From contig JAEZCD010000269.1 of assembly GCA_023430145.1 (NCBI GenBank), positions 1 through 23,357 of the forward strand: DNA of 23,357 nucleotides. The letters are read 5' to 3'. Each line of letters starts with the position of its first letter. Positions within the stretch are counted from its first letter, which is position 1. This document shows positions 1-8,971 of this stretch, piece by piece. A model generated the notes under the pieces. The model saw nothing but the letters and a program-made list of their open reading frames with translations. It was not told the DNA's origin and did not search any database. Made by a program: the position numbers and the translations under genes. The stretch comes from Pseudomonadota bacterium (lineage in GTDB: Bacteria > Pseudomonadota > Alphaproteobacteria > Rhizobiales > Methylopilaceae).

Positions 1-165
1 GATCACCGCCGCGAGGCGATCGGCACCGGCCCCGGCGGCGGCAGCCAGCACGTGCCCGAGAAGGCTCCGCCCCGCGACCAGATGCAGCACCTTGGGCCGC
101 TCGGAGCGCATCCGCGTGCCCTCTCCCGCAGCGAGCACGAGGGCGAGGCACGCACGCTGAGCCAT
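1..165 (-). CDS. glmU: GlmU, bifunctional UDP-GlcNAc pyrophosphorylase/acetyltransferase (N-terminal fragment)
   Basis: Only the first 55 codons lie in the window; the gene runs off the left edge. Translation from the ATG at 165 gives MAQRACLALVLAAGEGTRM followed by RSERPKVLHLVAGRSLLGHV. LAAGEGTRM followed by KVLH is the nucleotide-binding signature of the GlmU uridylyltransferase domain (the G-x-G-T-R-M-x8-K pattern of sugar nucleotidyltransferases). GlmU makes UDP-N-acetylglucosamine for peptidoglycan and LPS in the cytoplasm. A stand-alone sugar-phosphate nucleotidyltransferase would start similarly, so the second (acetyltransferase) domain is inferred and not seen. The gene is divergent from the SPOR-like gene to its right. 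Confidence 0.85.
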   Translation of the reverse strand, partial: MAQRACLALVLAAGEGTRMRSERPKVLHLVAGRSLLGHVLAAAAGAGADRLAAVI

Positions 166-228
166 GACCGAGATTCCCCCTGGGCCGCGCGGGCATCCGG
201 AATCGGACGCCGGGGCTTGCTGCGGTGC

Positions 229-256
229 ATTAGGATATGCTGCAAGCGGGACGCAA
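229..256 (-). promoter_or_regulatory. Possible promoter for glmU
   Basis: On the minus strand a TTGCGT (251-256) is followed after 16 bases by CCTAAT (229-234), about 65 bases upstream of the glmU ATG. The match to an alphaproteobacterial housekeeping promoter is weak. If real, it lies in the stretch in front of the SPOR-like gene, which agrees with that gene starting at 372 and not at the ATG at 237. Confidence 0.22.
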
Positions 257-371
257 CTCCGCCGGAATCGGGTGGTCTGTTAACGGAGCGTCAGAGTCCC
301 GCGTGCGCGTCGATCCGAACCTCGTTACAACGCTGGCTCTGCCCCGAACCCGTGACGAGACCGCTAGCTCA

Positions 372-1058
372 GTGACCTTGAAGCCGCTCGCCGTCTGGGC
401 TGTCCTTGCGCTCTTCTCCGCCGGATGCGCGGTGCTCGCCGTGCTGTTCGGGCCGGCGCCGGCGCCGTCCGTCCTCGAGGCGCTGGCCAGGGACGGCACG
501 CTCGAGACGGGCGACCTCGTCGCTGTCCTGGAGCGCCTCGTCGACGAGAACCAGATCCTCGTGCAGCGCGTCGCCGGGCTCGAGCGGCAGCTCGGCGAGG
601 TCACCGGCACCGCGCCCAAGGACGCCGCAGCGCCGAAGGCCCTGGTGCCGGTGCAGTCGGCCTCCGCAGCACCCGGCGGCGAGCCCGTCCCGACGCTGCG
701 GTTCGCGGCTCCGAACGGCCGCGCCGCCACGCAGACGCCGCCCTCCAACGCCAAGCCCGAGAGCGGCGAGCCTGCGCCGCCGCGGCCGGACTTCGCGGTC
801 GACCTCGGCAGCGAGACGGCGCTCGACGGGCTGCGGCTGCGCTGGGCGGCGCTCACCTCCAAGCACCGGGCGCTGCTCGACGGCCTCGAGCCCCGGGTCG
901 GCATGCGCGAGGGCAATGGCGGCACCGCCGAGCTGCGGCTGATCGTCGGGCCGCTGCCGACCGCCGAGGCGGCGGCGCGGATCTGCGCCGCGCTCGCCGG
1001 CCAGGGGGCGGTCTGCCAATCAGCGATCTTCGGCGGCCAGCGCCTCTCGCTCCGCTGA
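372..1058 (+). CDS. Membrane-anchored SPOR-like domain protein
   Basis: A 228-residue protein. One membrane segment (residues about 6-25, rich in Leu/Val/Ala) is followed by a short probable coiled coil (RLVDENQILVQRVAGLERQL), then a Pro/Ala-rich linker of about 80 residues, then a C-terminal domain with ELRLIVGPLPTAEAAARICA and a closing GQRLSLR. That ending resembles SPOR repeats (xVGPFxxxxxA), which bind denuded glycan strands of septal peptidoglycan, so a role at the envelope or division site is likely but inferred. Topology should be N-in with the SPOR part in the periplasm. The frame stays open up to an ATG at 237, but codons from 237 to 371 (gga, tct, gtt, tca, cga, cgt) are unlike the GC-ending codons after 372. 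I therefore chose the GTG at 372, although its ribosome site is weak. The next gene starts 7 bases after the stop. Confidence 0.65.
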   Translation: MTLKPLAVWAVLALFSAGCAVLAVLFGPAPAPSVLEALARDGTLETGDLVAVLERLVDENQILVQRVAGLERQLGEVTGTAPKDAAAPKALVPVQSASAAPGGEPVPTLRFAAPNGRAATQTPPSNAKPESGEPAPPRPDFAVDLGSETALDGLRLRWAALTSKHRALLDGLEPRVGMREGNGGTAELRLIVGPLPTAEAAARICAALAGQGAVCQSAIFGGQRLSLR

Positions 1059-1065
1059 CGCAGGA

Positions 1066-2016
1066 ATGACGGCCGCCTCCGAGACCGCGCGGACGAGGAC
1101 GACGCCGCTCGTCTACGCCGTGCTTCTCGCCATGCCGCTGTTCTATTCGAGCAACATGGTCATCGGCCGGGCGGCGGTGGCCGAGACGGCACCGTGGACG
1201 CTCGGCTTCTTCCGCTGGGCGATCGCGTTCGCGATCCTCGCGGTGATCGGCCGCCGGGACATCAGGGCGGCGTGGGGGACGATCCGCGGCGCCTGGCGGC
1301 TGTTCGTCCTGCTCGGCTTCCTCGGCATGGTGCTGTGCGGGGGCATGCTCTACTGGGCGCTCGAATACACGACCGCCACCAACGCGACGCTGATCTATAC
1401 GACCTCGCCGATCGTCATCGTGCTGCTCGAGCGGCTGTTTGGCGACGAGCGCCTCTCGCCCTGGCGCTGGCTCGGCATCGGCCTCGCCTTCCTCGGCGTG
1501 GTGATCATCGTCGTCCAGGCCGATCTCGGCCGCCTCCTCGCCCTGCGGCTCAACCCGGGCGACGCCGTCGTCCTGCTCGCGGCGATCTCCTGGGCCGGCT
1601 ACTCGGTCCTACTCAAGCGCCCGACGCTGCGAGCGATGCCCGTTGCGGCGAGCTTCGCAGCGATCGCCGGCGCGGGCACGCTCCTTCTCCTGCCCTTCAT
1701 GCTCGCCGAGATCTGGATCACCGGCAGCGGCCTGCCCTCGAGCGCGAGCGCCTGGACCAGCATCGTCGCGCTGGCGATCATCCCCTCGGTGCTCGCGTTC
1801 AGCGCCTACCAGTTCGGCGTCGAGCGCGTCGGCGCGACGCGGACCGGGGTGTTCCTCTATCTGCTGCCGCCCTATGGCGTGGTGCTGGCGGTCGTCTTCC
1901 TCGGCGAGGGCTTCGAGCCCTACCATGCGCTCGGTTTCGTCTGCATCATGGCCGGCGTTCTCACCGTCACCGCGCCCGGCCTGCAGCTTGCGCGCGGCGG
2001 CCAACGAACCGTTTAG
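1066..2016 (+). CDS. DMT-family (EamA) transporter
   Basis: A 316-residue, very hydrophobic protein with about ten membrane segments arranged as two tandem EamA repeats (roughly residues 15-150 and 165-305). Typical features are MPLFYSSNMVIGRAAV in helix 1, a charged loop after helix 2 (GRRDIRAAWGTIRGAWR), the YTTATNATLIYTTSPI stretch before the end of repeat 1, and VGATRTGVFLYLLPPYGVV in repeat 2. Members of the drug/metabolite transporter superfamily export amino acids, metabolites or drugs across the inner membrane; the substrate cannot be read from sequence. The length is normal for the family. It begins 7 bases after the SPOR-like gene, so the two are probably cotranscribed, though no functional link is evident. 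An AGGA sits almost on top of the ATG, which makes the start slightly uncertain. Confidence 0.88.
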   Translation: MTAASETARTRTTPLVYAVLLAMPLFYSSNMVIGRAAVAETAPWTLGFFRWAIAFAILAVIGRRDIRAAWGTIRGAWRLFVLLGFLGMVLCGGMLYWALEYTTATNATLIYTTSPIVIVLLERLFGDERLSPWRWLGIGLAFLGVVIIVVQADLGRLLALRLNPGDAVVLLAAISWAGYSVLLKRPTLRAMPVAASFAAIAGAGTLLLLPFMLAEIWITGSGLPSSASAWTSIVALAIIPSVLAFSAYQFGVERVGATRTGVFLYLLPPYGVVLAVVFLGEGFEPYHALGFVCIMAGVLTVTAPGLQLARGGQRTV

Positions 2017-2127
2017 TTCCCGAGCGAGTTCCACTAGAGTCGCGGCACGGTCGGAGCGAATAAACCTTTGTCTCGTCAGCGTTCAGAGTTCGAGCGTCCG
2101 CAGCGGCGACTCCGGCGCGGTAGCCTC

Positions 2128-3666
2128 ATGAATCGACGGGATCTTCTCGGCGGCGTGGTCGGGATTCCGGCCCTCGTGGCCGGCCGGCCGGCGCTCGCCC
2201 AGACGGCGCCCGAGCCCGGCCCCCTCGCCAATGGCGGCAGCTTCACCCGCGAAGCGCTCTACGATTACGCCAAGCTGCTCTCAACCCGACCCTTCGCCGC
2301 CCCGCCGACGGTGCCGGCAGCACCCTACGACCAGATCACGGCCGAGCAGTATCGCGCCATCCGCCCGCGCCCCGGCGCCGTGCTCTGGCAGGGCGAGAAC
2401 CGCGGCTTCACGGTGACCCTTCTGCCCAGCGGCTGGGTCTACCGGGTGCCGGTCTCGATCGCCGCGGTCGAAGACGGCCGCGTCCTGCAGCTCAGGAACG
2501 AGGCCTCGCTGTTCGATTTCGGCGCCCTCGCGCCGCCGCCGCCGGCCGATTTCGCCTTCCCGTTCTCCGGCTTCTCGGCCGAGGCGCCGATCGATCGCCC
2601 GGACGTCATGCGTGCCTTCGCGATCTTCCAGGGCGCGACGCGCTTCCGGGCCATCGCTCGCGGCCAGAGCTTCGGCATCGCGGCGCGCGGCCTCGCCATC
2701 GCCGCGGGCGCCGCCTCGGGCGAGGAGTTCCCGTTCTTCCGGGCATTCTGGATCGAGCGCCCGCCGGCGGGCGCGCGGAGCCTTTCGGTGCATGCCCTGC
2801 TCGACAGCGAGAGCCTGTCGGGCGTCTGCCGCATGACGCTGCGGCCCGGCGAGATCACCGTCATCGATGTCGAGATGACCCTCTTTCCGCGCGTGCAGCT
2901 GGAGAGTGTCGGCTTCGCGCCGATGACCTCGATGTTCCTGTTCGGGCCCAACGACCGGCGCGGCGCCGACGACGTGCGCGCCGCCGTCCACCGCTCCGAC
3001 GGCCTGCAGATCTGGAACGGCGCCGGCGAGTGGCTCTGGCGTCCGGTGACGAACCCCGAGCAGCTCCAGGTAAGCGCCTTCGTCGACCGCAACCCGCGCG
3101 GCTTCGGCCTCCTGCAGCGGACGCGCGACTTCAACCAGTACGGCGATCTCGACCAGCGCTTCGAGCGGCTGCCGAGCCTCTGGGTCGAGCCGATCGACGA
3201 CTGGGGCGCCGGCCAGGTGGTGCTGCTCGAGATTCCGACCGATTCGGAGGTCAACGACAACATCGTCGCCTTCTGGCGGCCCGAGGCGCCGCTGCGGCCC
3301 GGGCAGGCGACCACCCTCGCCTACCGGCTCTATTGGTGCTGGTCGCCGCCCGACCGGCCGCCGGGTGCGAGCGTCGCCGCAACCCGCATCGGCCGCGGCT
3401 CGGGTGGACGCCGCCGCCGCTTCGTGGTGGACTTCGTCGGCGAGCCGGTCGCCGATCCGGCGCGGGCCGCGGGCATCGTCCCGCAGATTTCGGCCTCGCC
3501 CGGCACCATCGCCGATATCGTCGCACGGCCGAACCCGGAGATCCGCGGCTACCGCGTGAGCTTCGAGCTCGATCCGGGCAACGAGAACCTGTGCGAGTTG
3601 CGCATGGTGCTGCAGGCGGACGGCAAGCCCGTCAGCGAGACATGGCTGTATCGATGGACGCCCTGA
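2128..3666 (+). CDS. opgG: OpgG/OpgD-type periplasmic glucan biosynthesis protein
   Basis: A 512-residue exported protein of the MdoG family. The ATG at 2128 gives MNRRDLLGGVVGIPALVAGR and then an ALA-QT cleavage region near residue 25. The paired arginines fit a Tat signal, as in E. coli OpgD. A TTG at 2068 in the same frame would add 20 arginine-rich residues and spoil the signal peptide, so I reject it. Family hallmarks include FPFSGFSAEAPIDRPDV, the RDFNQYGDLDQRFERLPSLW segment and EVNDNIVAFWRPEAP. OpgG/OpgD proteins act in the periplasm on the beta-1,2-glucan backbone; E. coli members have been assigned beta-1,2-glucanase activity (GH186). The 3' end overlaps opgH by 25 bases, so the two are cotranscribed and probably translationally coupled. 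Whether it is closer to OpgG or to OpgD cannot be settled by eye. Confidence 0.93.
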   Translation: MNRRDLLGGVVGIPALVAGRPALAQTAPEPGPLANGGSFTREALYDYAKLLSTRPFAAPPTVPAAPYDQITAEQYRAIRPRPGAVLWQGENRGFTVTLLPSGWVYRVPVSIAAVEDGRVLQLRNEASLFDFGALAPPPPADFAFPFSGFSAEAPIDRPDVMRAFAIFQGATRFRAIARGQSFGIAARGLAIAAGAASGEEFPFFRAFWIERPPAGARSLSVHALLDSESLSGVCRMTLRPGEITVIDVEMTLFPRVQLESVGFAPMTSMFLFGPNDRRGADDVRAAVHRSDGLQIWNGAGEWLWRPVTNPEQLQVSAFVDRNPRGFGLLQRTRDFNQYGDLDQRFERLPSLWVEPIDDWGAGQVVLLEIPTDSEVNDNIVAFWRPEAPLRPGQATTLAYRLYWCWSPPDRPPGASVAATRIGRGSGGRRRRFVVDFVGEPVADPARAAGIVPQISASPGTIADIVARPNPEIRGYRVSFELDPGNENLCELRMVLQADGKPVSETWLYRWTP

Positions 3667-5837
3667 CGCCGGCGGCGGTCGCCGTCGCCGATGCGGCCGC
3701 GTTCCGTCCGCCGGTGCCGCCCGAAAGCCCGCTGTCGATGCCGACGCAGCCGCTGGCGCGCTGGGATCCGGCCGCCGAACGGGCCCGCGTCGCCCCGGAG
3801 CTGTGGCGCACCCCCTGGATCTCGCGCACCATCGTCATGGCCGGGGCGATCGCCGTCACCTGGATCGGCAGCCGGCAGATGTACCGCGTCGTCGAGGTCG
3901 GCGGCGTCACCGAGCTCGAGTGGATCCTGCTCGTCCTGTTCGTCGTCAACTTCGCCTGGGTGGCGCTCGGCTTCCTGAGCGCCGTCGTGGGATTCGCGGC
4001 GCTGCTCTTCCGGCTCGTGCCGCGGCCGCCGGCGGCGCCGCTCCAGCATGCCGCGCTGCGCACGGCGATCGTGATGCCGGTCTACAACGAGGCGCCGAGC
4101 CGCATCTTCGCCGCCATGCAGGCGATCTACGAGGACGTGGCGATGCTCGGCCCCGGGCCCGGCTTCGATTTCTTCTTCCTCAGCGACACCACCGACCCGG
4201 ACGTCTGGATCGCCGAGGAGCGGAGTTTTCTCGCGCTGCGCGAGCGGCTCGGGCCCGACGCCCCGGTCTACTACCGGCACCGGCCGAAGAACGAGCGGCG
4301 CAAGGCCGGCAACATCGAGGATTTCGTCAAGCGCTGGGGCGGCGCCTACGACGCCATGATCATCCTCGATGCCGACAGCATCATGAGCGGCGAGGCGATC
4401 GTCACGCTGGCGGCGGCGATGGAGGCCGACCCGGACGCGGGCATCATCCAGACGCTGCCCTGCATCATCAACCGCTCGACCTTCTTCGCCCGCCTGCAGC
4501 AGTTCGCCTCGCGCGTCTACGGGCCGATCGTCGCCGCCGGCATCGCCGTCTGGCACGGCCGCGACGGCAATTACTGGGGCCACAACGCGATCATCCGGGT
4601 GAAAGCCTTCGCCGGCTATGCCGGCCTGCCGGACCTGCCCGGCAGGCCGCCCTTCGGCGGCCTCATCATGAGCCACGACTTCGTCGAGGCGGCGCTGATT
4701 CGCCGCGGCGGCTGGGCCGTCTACATGCTGCCGACCATCGACGGCTCCTACGAGGAGAGCCCGCCCTCGCTGATCGATCTGGCCGCCCGCGACCGCCGCT
4801 GGTGCCAGGGCAATCTGCAGCACATCGCCCTCCTGGCGACGCGCGGCCTGAAGCCGCTCAGCCGCGAGCACCTCTTGCACGGCATCATGAGCTATCTCGC
4901 CTCGCCGTTCTGGCTGTTCATGCTCCTCTGCGGCATCGCCCTCGCCCTGCAGGCGAGCTTCATCCGGCCGGAATATTTCACCGACGAGTTCTCGCTGTTC
5001 CCGTCCTGGCCGCGGTTCGACGCCGAACGGGCGCTGACGCTGTTCCTCGCCACCATGGGCATTCTGCTGGCGCCAAAACTGTTCGGCCTCGTCGTGCTGC
5101 TGCTCGACGGCCCGCTCCGGCGCGCATCCGGCGGCGGCTTGCGGGCGACGGTGTCGGCGCTGATCGAGATCGTCTTCTCGGCTCTGTTCGCGCCGATGAT
5201 GATGCTGATCCAGTCCGGCTCGGTGTTTCAGATCCTGCTCGGCCGCGACACGGGCTGGCGACCGCAGCGCCGCGACGATGGCACGATCCCGCTGCGCGAC
5301 ATCGTGCGCCGGCACCGCGTGCACATGGCGCTCGGCCTGCTCACCCTGTTCGCCGGCCTCGCCATCGCCCCATCGCTGGTCGCCTGGATGTCGCCGACCA
5401 TCGTCGGCCTCATCCTCGCCATCCCCCTCTCCTGGACGAGCGGGCAGCTCGCCCTCGGCGTCCGGCTGCGCGAGTGGGGGCTTCTGCTCGTGCCGGAGGA
5501 GACGCGGCCGCCGGCCGTGGTGACGCGTGCGAATACCCTCGCCGCCGAGTTGCGTGCGGCGGGCATGGACGAGGTGGACGCGCTGACGCTGGTCCACAAC
5601 GACCCGCATTTCCGCGACACGCACGAAAAATTCCTGCCGCCCGCACCGCGCCGCCGGCGCGGCGACATCTTGCCCGAGCGCGCCCTCGCCGAGGCCAAGC
5701 TCACCGATGCCGAATCGCTCGAGGATGCCCGTAGCTGGCTGAGTCCGCGCGAGGCGATGGTCGTGCTGCACGACCGGGCGCTGCTCGGCCTGCTGTCGCG
5801 CCTGCCCGAGAAGCCGGTCGAGGTGCAGGCCGCCTGA
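3642..5837 (+). CDS. opgH: OpgH, glucans biosynthesis glucosyltransferase
   Basis: A 731-residue inner-membrane GT2 enzyme that polymerises UDP-glucose into the linear beta-1,2-glucan backbone of osmoregulated periplasmic glucans. The N-terminus has two membrane segments (about residues 62-80 and 90-125). The cytosolic catalytic part follows: TAIVMPVYNEAPSRIF, LSDTTDPD with D182, the DxD motif LDADS with D243 and D245, SHDFVEAALIRRGGWAVYM as the acceptor-site region, and RDRRWCQGNLQH at 383-394, which replaces the usual QxxRW motif and matches the OpgH family. Several C-terminal membrane segments follow. At 731 residues it is shorter than E. coli OpgH (847), mainly at the N-terminus. The ATG at 3642 lies inside opgG; an ATG at 3654 is the alternative. 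Convergent with the small gene that ends 12 bases downstream. Confidence 0.95.
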   Translation: MAVSMDALTPAAVAVADAAAFRPPVPPESPLSMPTQPLARWDPAAERARVAPELWRTPWISRTIVMAGAIAVTWIGSRQMYRVVEVGGVTELEWILLVLFVVNFAWVALGFLSAVVGFAALLFRLVPRPPAAPLQHAALRTAIVMPVYNEAPSRIFAAMQAIYEDVAMLGPGPGFDFFFLSDTTDPDVWIAEERSFLALRERLGPDAPVYYRHRPKNERRKAGNIEDFVKRWGGAYDAMIILDADSIMSGEAIVTLAAAMEADPDAGIIQTLPCIINRSTFFARLQQFASRVYGPIVAAGIAVWHGRDGNYWGHNAIIRVKAFAGYAGLPDLPGRPPFGGLIMSHDFVEAALIRRGGWAVYMLPTIDGSYEESPPSLIDLAARDRRWCQGNLQHIALLATRGLKPLSREHLLHGIMSYLASPFWLFMLLCGIALALQASFIRPEYFTDEFSLFPSWPRFDAERALTLFLATMGILLAPKLFGLVVLLLDGPLRRASGGGLRATVSALIEIVFSALFAPMMMLIQSGSVFQILLGRDTGWRPQRRDDGTIPLRDIVRRHRVHMALGLLTLFAGLAIAPSLVAWMSPTIVGLILAIPLSWTSGQLALGVRLREWGLLLVPEETRPPAVVTRANTLAAELRAAGMDEVDALTLVHNDPHFRDTHEKFLPPAPRRRRGDILPERALAEAKLTDAESLEDARSWLSPREAMVVLHDRALLGLLSRLPEKPVEVQAA

Positions 5838-5849
5838 TCGGGTGGCCGC

Positions 5850-6068
5850 TCAGAGGCGCTGCTTGTCGCGGGCGCCGTCGCCGACGATCGACTGCGCCTC
5901 GTGCCGCGCCATGTCGAGAAAATAGGCGAGCGCCCCGAGATTGGCGCGTCGGGCGAGCTCGGTCAGCTCCGACGTCAGCGTCGCGACGTAGCTCGCCACC
6001 GCGCGCGCATCGCCGGCGGGCGGCCTCCCGTCCTCGGATTGTCCATTGCTGATTGACCCTGGAGACAT
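5850..6068 (-). CDS. Small conserved hypothetical protein (72 aa)
   Basis: A 72-residue cytoplasmic protein with no signal peptide or membrane segment. The N-terminal 25 residues are polar and probably disordered. The remainder, from SYVATLTSELTELARRANLG to ALAYFLDMARHEAQSI, looks like two amphipathic helices. I recall similar short proteins with an LTxELxxLARRxxLxxLxYxLDMARxEA pattern in many Rhizobiales but know no assigned function. An in-frame ATG at 6110 would add 14 basic residues; I prefer 6068 because a GAGG lies about 8 bases upstream of it. It converges on opgH with 12 bases between stops, and its start is back-to-back with the topA promoter region. Confidence 0.65.
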   Translation of the reverse strand: MSPGSISNGQSEDGRPPAGDARAVASYVATLTSELTELARRANLGALAYFLDMARHEAQSIVGDGARDKQRL

Positions 6069-6207
6069 GCGGCAAGCCTCGAACCTCGAGCGCCGGGATT
6101 CTGTATGCATCTTGCGCGAGCATGTCGATAAACTCTGGGTTGCATTTCAAAATATGGCAGGCGGATGGTGCAAGATTTGCCAAATCGGCAGCGATCGCCG
6201 CCCCGAT

Positions 6208-6236
6208 TTGACTCGGGGGTGCCGCTTCACCATCTT
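6208..6236 (+). promoter_or_regulatory. Possible topA promoter
   Basis: TTGACT (6208-6213) is separated by 17 bases from CATCTT (6231-6236). The first hexamer matches the -35 consensus at five of six positions; the -10 is poor, which is common in high-GC alphaproteobacteria. Transcription would begin about 50 bases before the topA ATG at 6293. No other good candidate was found between 6069 and 6292, which is noticeably more A/T rich around 6110-6180. Confidence 0.35.
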
Positions 6237-6292
6237 CCCGGCCGTCGAGGCGCCGCCGCCTGCCGCCTCACCCCTCCGACAAAGCGACATCC

Positions 6293-8971
6293 ATGGACGT
6301 TGTCATCGTCGAGTCGCCCGCCAAAGCGAAGACGATCCAGAAGTATCTCGGCCCCGGCCACGAGGTGCTGGCCTCCTACGGTCACGTGCGCGACCTGCCG
6401 CCGAAGGACGGCTCGGTGCAGCCGGACGAGGACTTCCGCATGCACTGGCAGGTCGACGCGAAGGCCGGCAAGCGGCTGACCGAGATCGCCAACGCGGTGA
6501 AGGGCGCCGATCGCGTCATCCTGGCGACCGACCCCGACCGCGAGGGCGAGGCGATTTCTTGGCACGTGCTCGAGGTCCTGAGGCAGAAGCGCGCGCTGAA
6601 GGACCAGGCGGTCGAGCGCGTGGTCTTCAACGCCATCACCCGGCAGGCGGTGCTGGAGGCGATGAAGCGGCCGCGCGAGGTCGACATTGCCCTCGTCGAC
6701 GCCTATCTCGCCCGCCGCGCGCTCGACTATCTCGTCGGCTTCACCTTGTCGCCGGTCCTCTGGCGCAAGCTGCCCGGCGCCCGCTCCGCCGGCCGCGTCC
6801 AGTCGGTGGCGCTGCGCCTCGTCTGCGACCGCGAGCGCGAGATCGAGACCTTCGTCACCCGCGAGTACTGGTCGATCGTGGCGAGCTTGGCGACGCCGCG
6901 CGGCGACACCTTCGAGGCGAGCCTCGTCGGCGCCGACGGCAAGCGCATCTCGCGCCTGGACGTCGGCACTGCCGAGGAGGCCGCGGCTTTCCGCAAGGCG
7001 CTCGACGAGGCGCGTTTCAGCGTCGCCAGCATCGATTCGCGGCCCGGCAAGCGGCACCCGCAGCCGCCCTTCACGACCTCGACCCTGCAGCAGGAGGCCT
7101 CGCGCAAGCTCGGCCTGTCCGCCTCGCGCACCATGCAGGTGGCGCAGAAGCTCTACGAGGGCATCACGCTCGGCGGCGAGACGGTCGGGCTCATCACCTA
7201 TATGCGGACCGACGGCGTCGGCATGGCCGGCGAGGCGATCACGGCGATCCGCAGCCTCGTCGGCAAGAGCCATGGCGACCGCTACGTGCCGAGCGCACCG
7301 CGGATCTACAAGACCAAGGCCAAGAACGCCCAGGAGGCGCACGAGGCGATCCGGCCGACCGATCCGGCGCGCCTGCCGGCCGACATGCGGCGCCATCTGC
7401 ACGGCGAGGAGGCGGCGCTCTACGAGCTGATCTGGAAGCGCGCGGTGGCGAGCCAAATGGAATCGGCCGAGGTCGAGCGGACGACGGCCGACATCGCCGC
7501 CGAGGCCGGCGGCCGCAAGCTCGACCTGCGCGCCACCGGCACGGTGCTCACCTTCGACGGCTTCCTCGCCCTCTACCAGGAGGGCCGCGACGACGAGGAG
7601 GGCGACGACGAGTCCCGGCGGCTGCCGAGGATGTCGGCCGGCGAGCCGCTCGACCGCCGCTCGATCGCCACGACGCAGCACTTCACCGAGCCGCCGCCGC
7701 GCTACACCGAGGCCTCGCTCGTCAAGCGGATGGAGGAGCTCGGCATCGGCCGCCCCTCCACCTATGCCGCGACCATGTCGGTGCTGCGCGACCGCGGCTA
7801 CGTCACGATCGACAAGAAGCGCCTCGTGCCCGAGGACAAGGGACGGCTCGTCACCGCGTTCCTGGAGAGCTTCTTCTCGCGCTACGTCGAATACGACTTC
7901 ACCGCCGACCTCGAGGAGCAGCTCGACCGCATCTCCAACAACGAACTCGACTGGAAGGAGGTGCTGCGCGAGTTCTGGAAGGCTTTTCACGCCGCCGTGG
8001 AAGGCACCAAGGAGCTGCGCGTCAAGGAAGTCCTCGATGCGCTCGGCGAGCTGCTCGGCCCGCACATCTTCCCGGCCCGCGCCGACGGCACCGATCCGCG
8101 CCTGTGCCCGACCTGTGGCACCGGCCAGCTGTCGCTGAAGCTCGGCAAGTTCGGCGCCTTCGTCGGCTGCTCGAACTATCCGGAATGCCGCTACACGCGG
8201 CCGCTCGCGGCCGAGACCGGCAATGGCGAGGGCGCCGCCCCGGGCGAGAGCGGCGACCGCGAGCTCGGCATCGACCCGGCCACCGGCGAGCCGGTGCTGC
8301 TGCGCGAGGGCCGCTTCGGCCCCTATGTGCAGCTCGGCCAGGGCGAGAAGCCGAAACGCTCCTCGCTGCCCAAGGAATGGCCGCCGGCCAGCATCGATCT
8401 CGACCGCGCGCTGGCACTTCTCTCGTTGCCGCGCCTCGTCGGCAGCCACCCCGAATCCGGCAAGCCGATCAATGCCGGTCTCGGCCGCTACGGCCCCTTC
8501 GTCGAGCATGGCGGCGTCTACGCCAACCTCGATTCGATCGAGGAGGTCTTGACGGTCGGTCTCAACCGGGCGGTCGACGCGCTCGCCGCCAAGCTCGAGA
8601 AGCGCGGCGGCGGTCGCGGCACGCCTGCCGGCCGGCCGCTCGGCGAGCATCCCGAGCTCGGCGGCCCGGTGACGGTGCGGCCGGGACGCTACGGGCCCTA
8701 TGTCAACCACGGCAAGGTAAACGCGACGCTGCCGCGCGGCTCCGATCCCGACAAGCTGACGCTCGAGGAGGCGCTCGCCCTGATCGCCGCCAAGGGGCCG
8801 CCGAAGCCCTCCGGGCCGAAGCGCGGCGCGGCCAAGGCCGGCAACGGCAAGGCGGCTACGAAGAAGGCGGCCGGAACGAAGAAGGCTGCCGCAGCGAAGA
8901 AGTCGGGCGGCGCAAGGAAGGCCGCTCCCAAGAAGCGTGCGGGCGAAAAGCCCGTGCGCCAGGCCTCTTAG
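6293..8971 (+). CDS. topA: DNA topoisomerase I (type IA)
   Basis: An 892-residue enzyme that relaxes negatively supercoiled DNA by single-strand passage. The TOPRIM domain starts at residue 1 with MDVVIVESPAKAKTIQKYLG and contains the acidic triad in ILATDPDREGEAISWH. The ARRALDYLVGFTLSPVLW and ARSAGRVQSVALRL motifs follow, then the catalytic tyrosine Y303 in GLITYMRTDG, and EAHEAIRPTD. A C4 zinc ribbon is visible at C605-x2-C608 and C626-x5-C632. Repeated topoisomerase C-terminal modules (GRFGPYVQLG, GRYGPFVEHG, GRYGPYVNHG) come next, and the protein ends in a Lys/Ala-rich tail (about 835-892) that probably binds DNA or RNA polymerase. It is the first gene of an operon with rnr, DUF983 and NUDIX genes; the order is familiar from Rhizobiales. 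Length is normal for the order. Confidence 0.97.
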   Translation: MDVVIVESPAKAKTIQKYLGPGHEVLASYGHVRDLPPKDGSVQPDEDFRMHWQVDAKAGKRLTEIANAVKGADRVILATDPDREGEAISWHVLEVLRQKRALKDQAVERVVFNAITRQAVLEAMKRPREVDIALVDAYLARRALDYLVGFTLSPVLWRKLPGARSAGRVQSVALRLVCDREREIETFVTREYWSIVASLATPRGDTFEASLVGADGKRISRLDVGTAEEAAAFRKALDEARFSVASIDSRPGKRHPQPPFTTSTLQQEASRKLGLSASRTMQVAQKLYEGITLGGETVGLITYMRTDGVGMAGEAITAIRSLVGKSHGDRYVPSAPRIYKTKAKNAQEAHEAIRPTDPARLPADMRRHLHGEEAALYELIWKRAVASQMESAEVERTTADIAAEAGGRKLDLRATGTVLTFDGFLALYQEGRDDEEGDDESRRLPRMSAGEPLDRRSIATTQHFTEPPPRYTEASLVKRMEELGIGRPSTYAATMSVLRDRGYVTIDKKRLVPEDKGRLVTAFLESFFSRYVEYDFTADLEEQLDRISNNELDWKEVLREFWKAFHAAVEGTKELRVKEVLDALGELLGPHIFPARADGTDPRLCPTCGTGQLSLKLGKFGAFVGCSNYPECRYTRPLAAETGNGEGAAPGESGDRELGIDPATGEPVLLREGRFGPYVQLGQGEKPKRSSLPKEWPPASIDLDRALALLSLPRLVGSHPESGKPINAGLGRYGPFVEHGGVYANLDSIEEVLTVGLNRAVDALAAKLEKRGGGRGTPAGRPLGEHPELGGPVTVRPGRYGPYVNHGKVNATLPRGSDPDKLTLEEALALIAAKGPPKPSGPKRGAAKAGNGKAATKKAAGTKKAAAAKKSGGARKAAPKKRAGEKPVRQAS

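Noticed and set aside
237..371. ATG at 237 as start of the SPOR-like protein
   Set aside because: Codon use between 237 and 371 differs from the body of the gene, the added 45 residues have no recognisable character, and a possible glmU promoter lies here. Not fully excluded.
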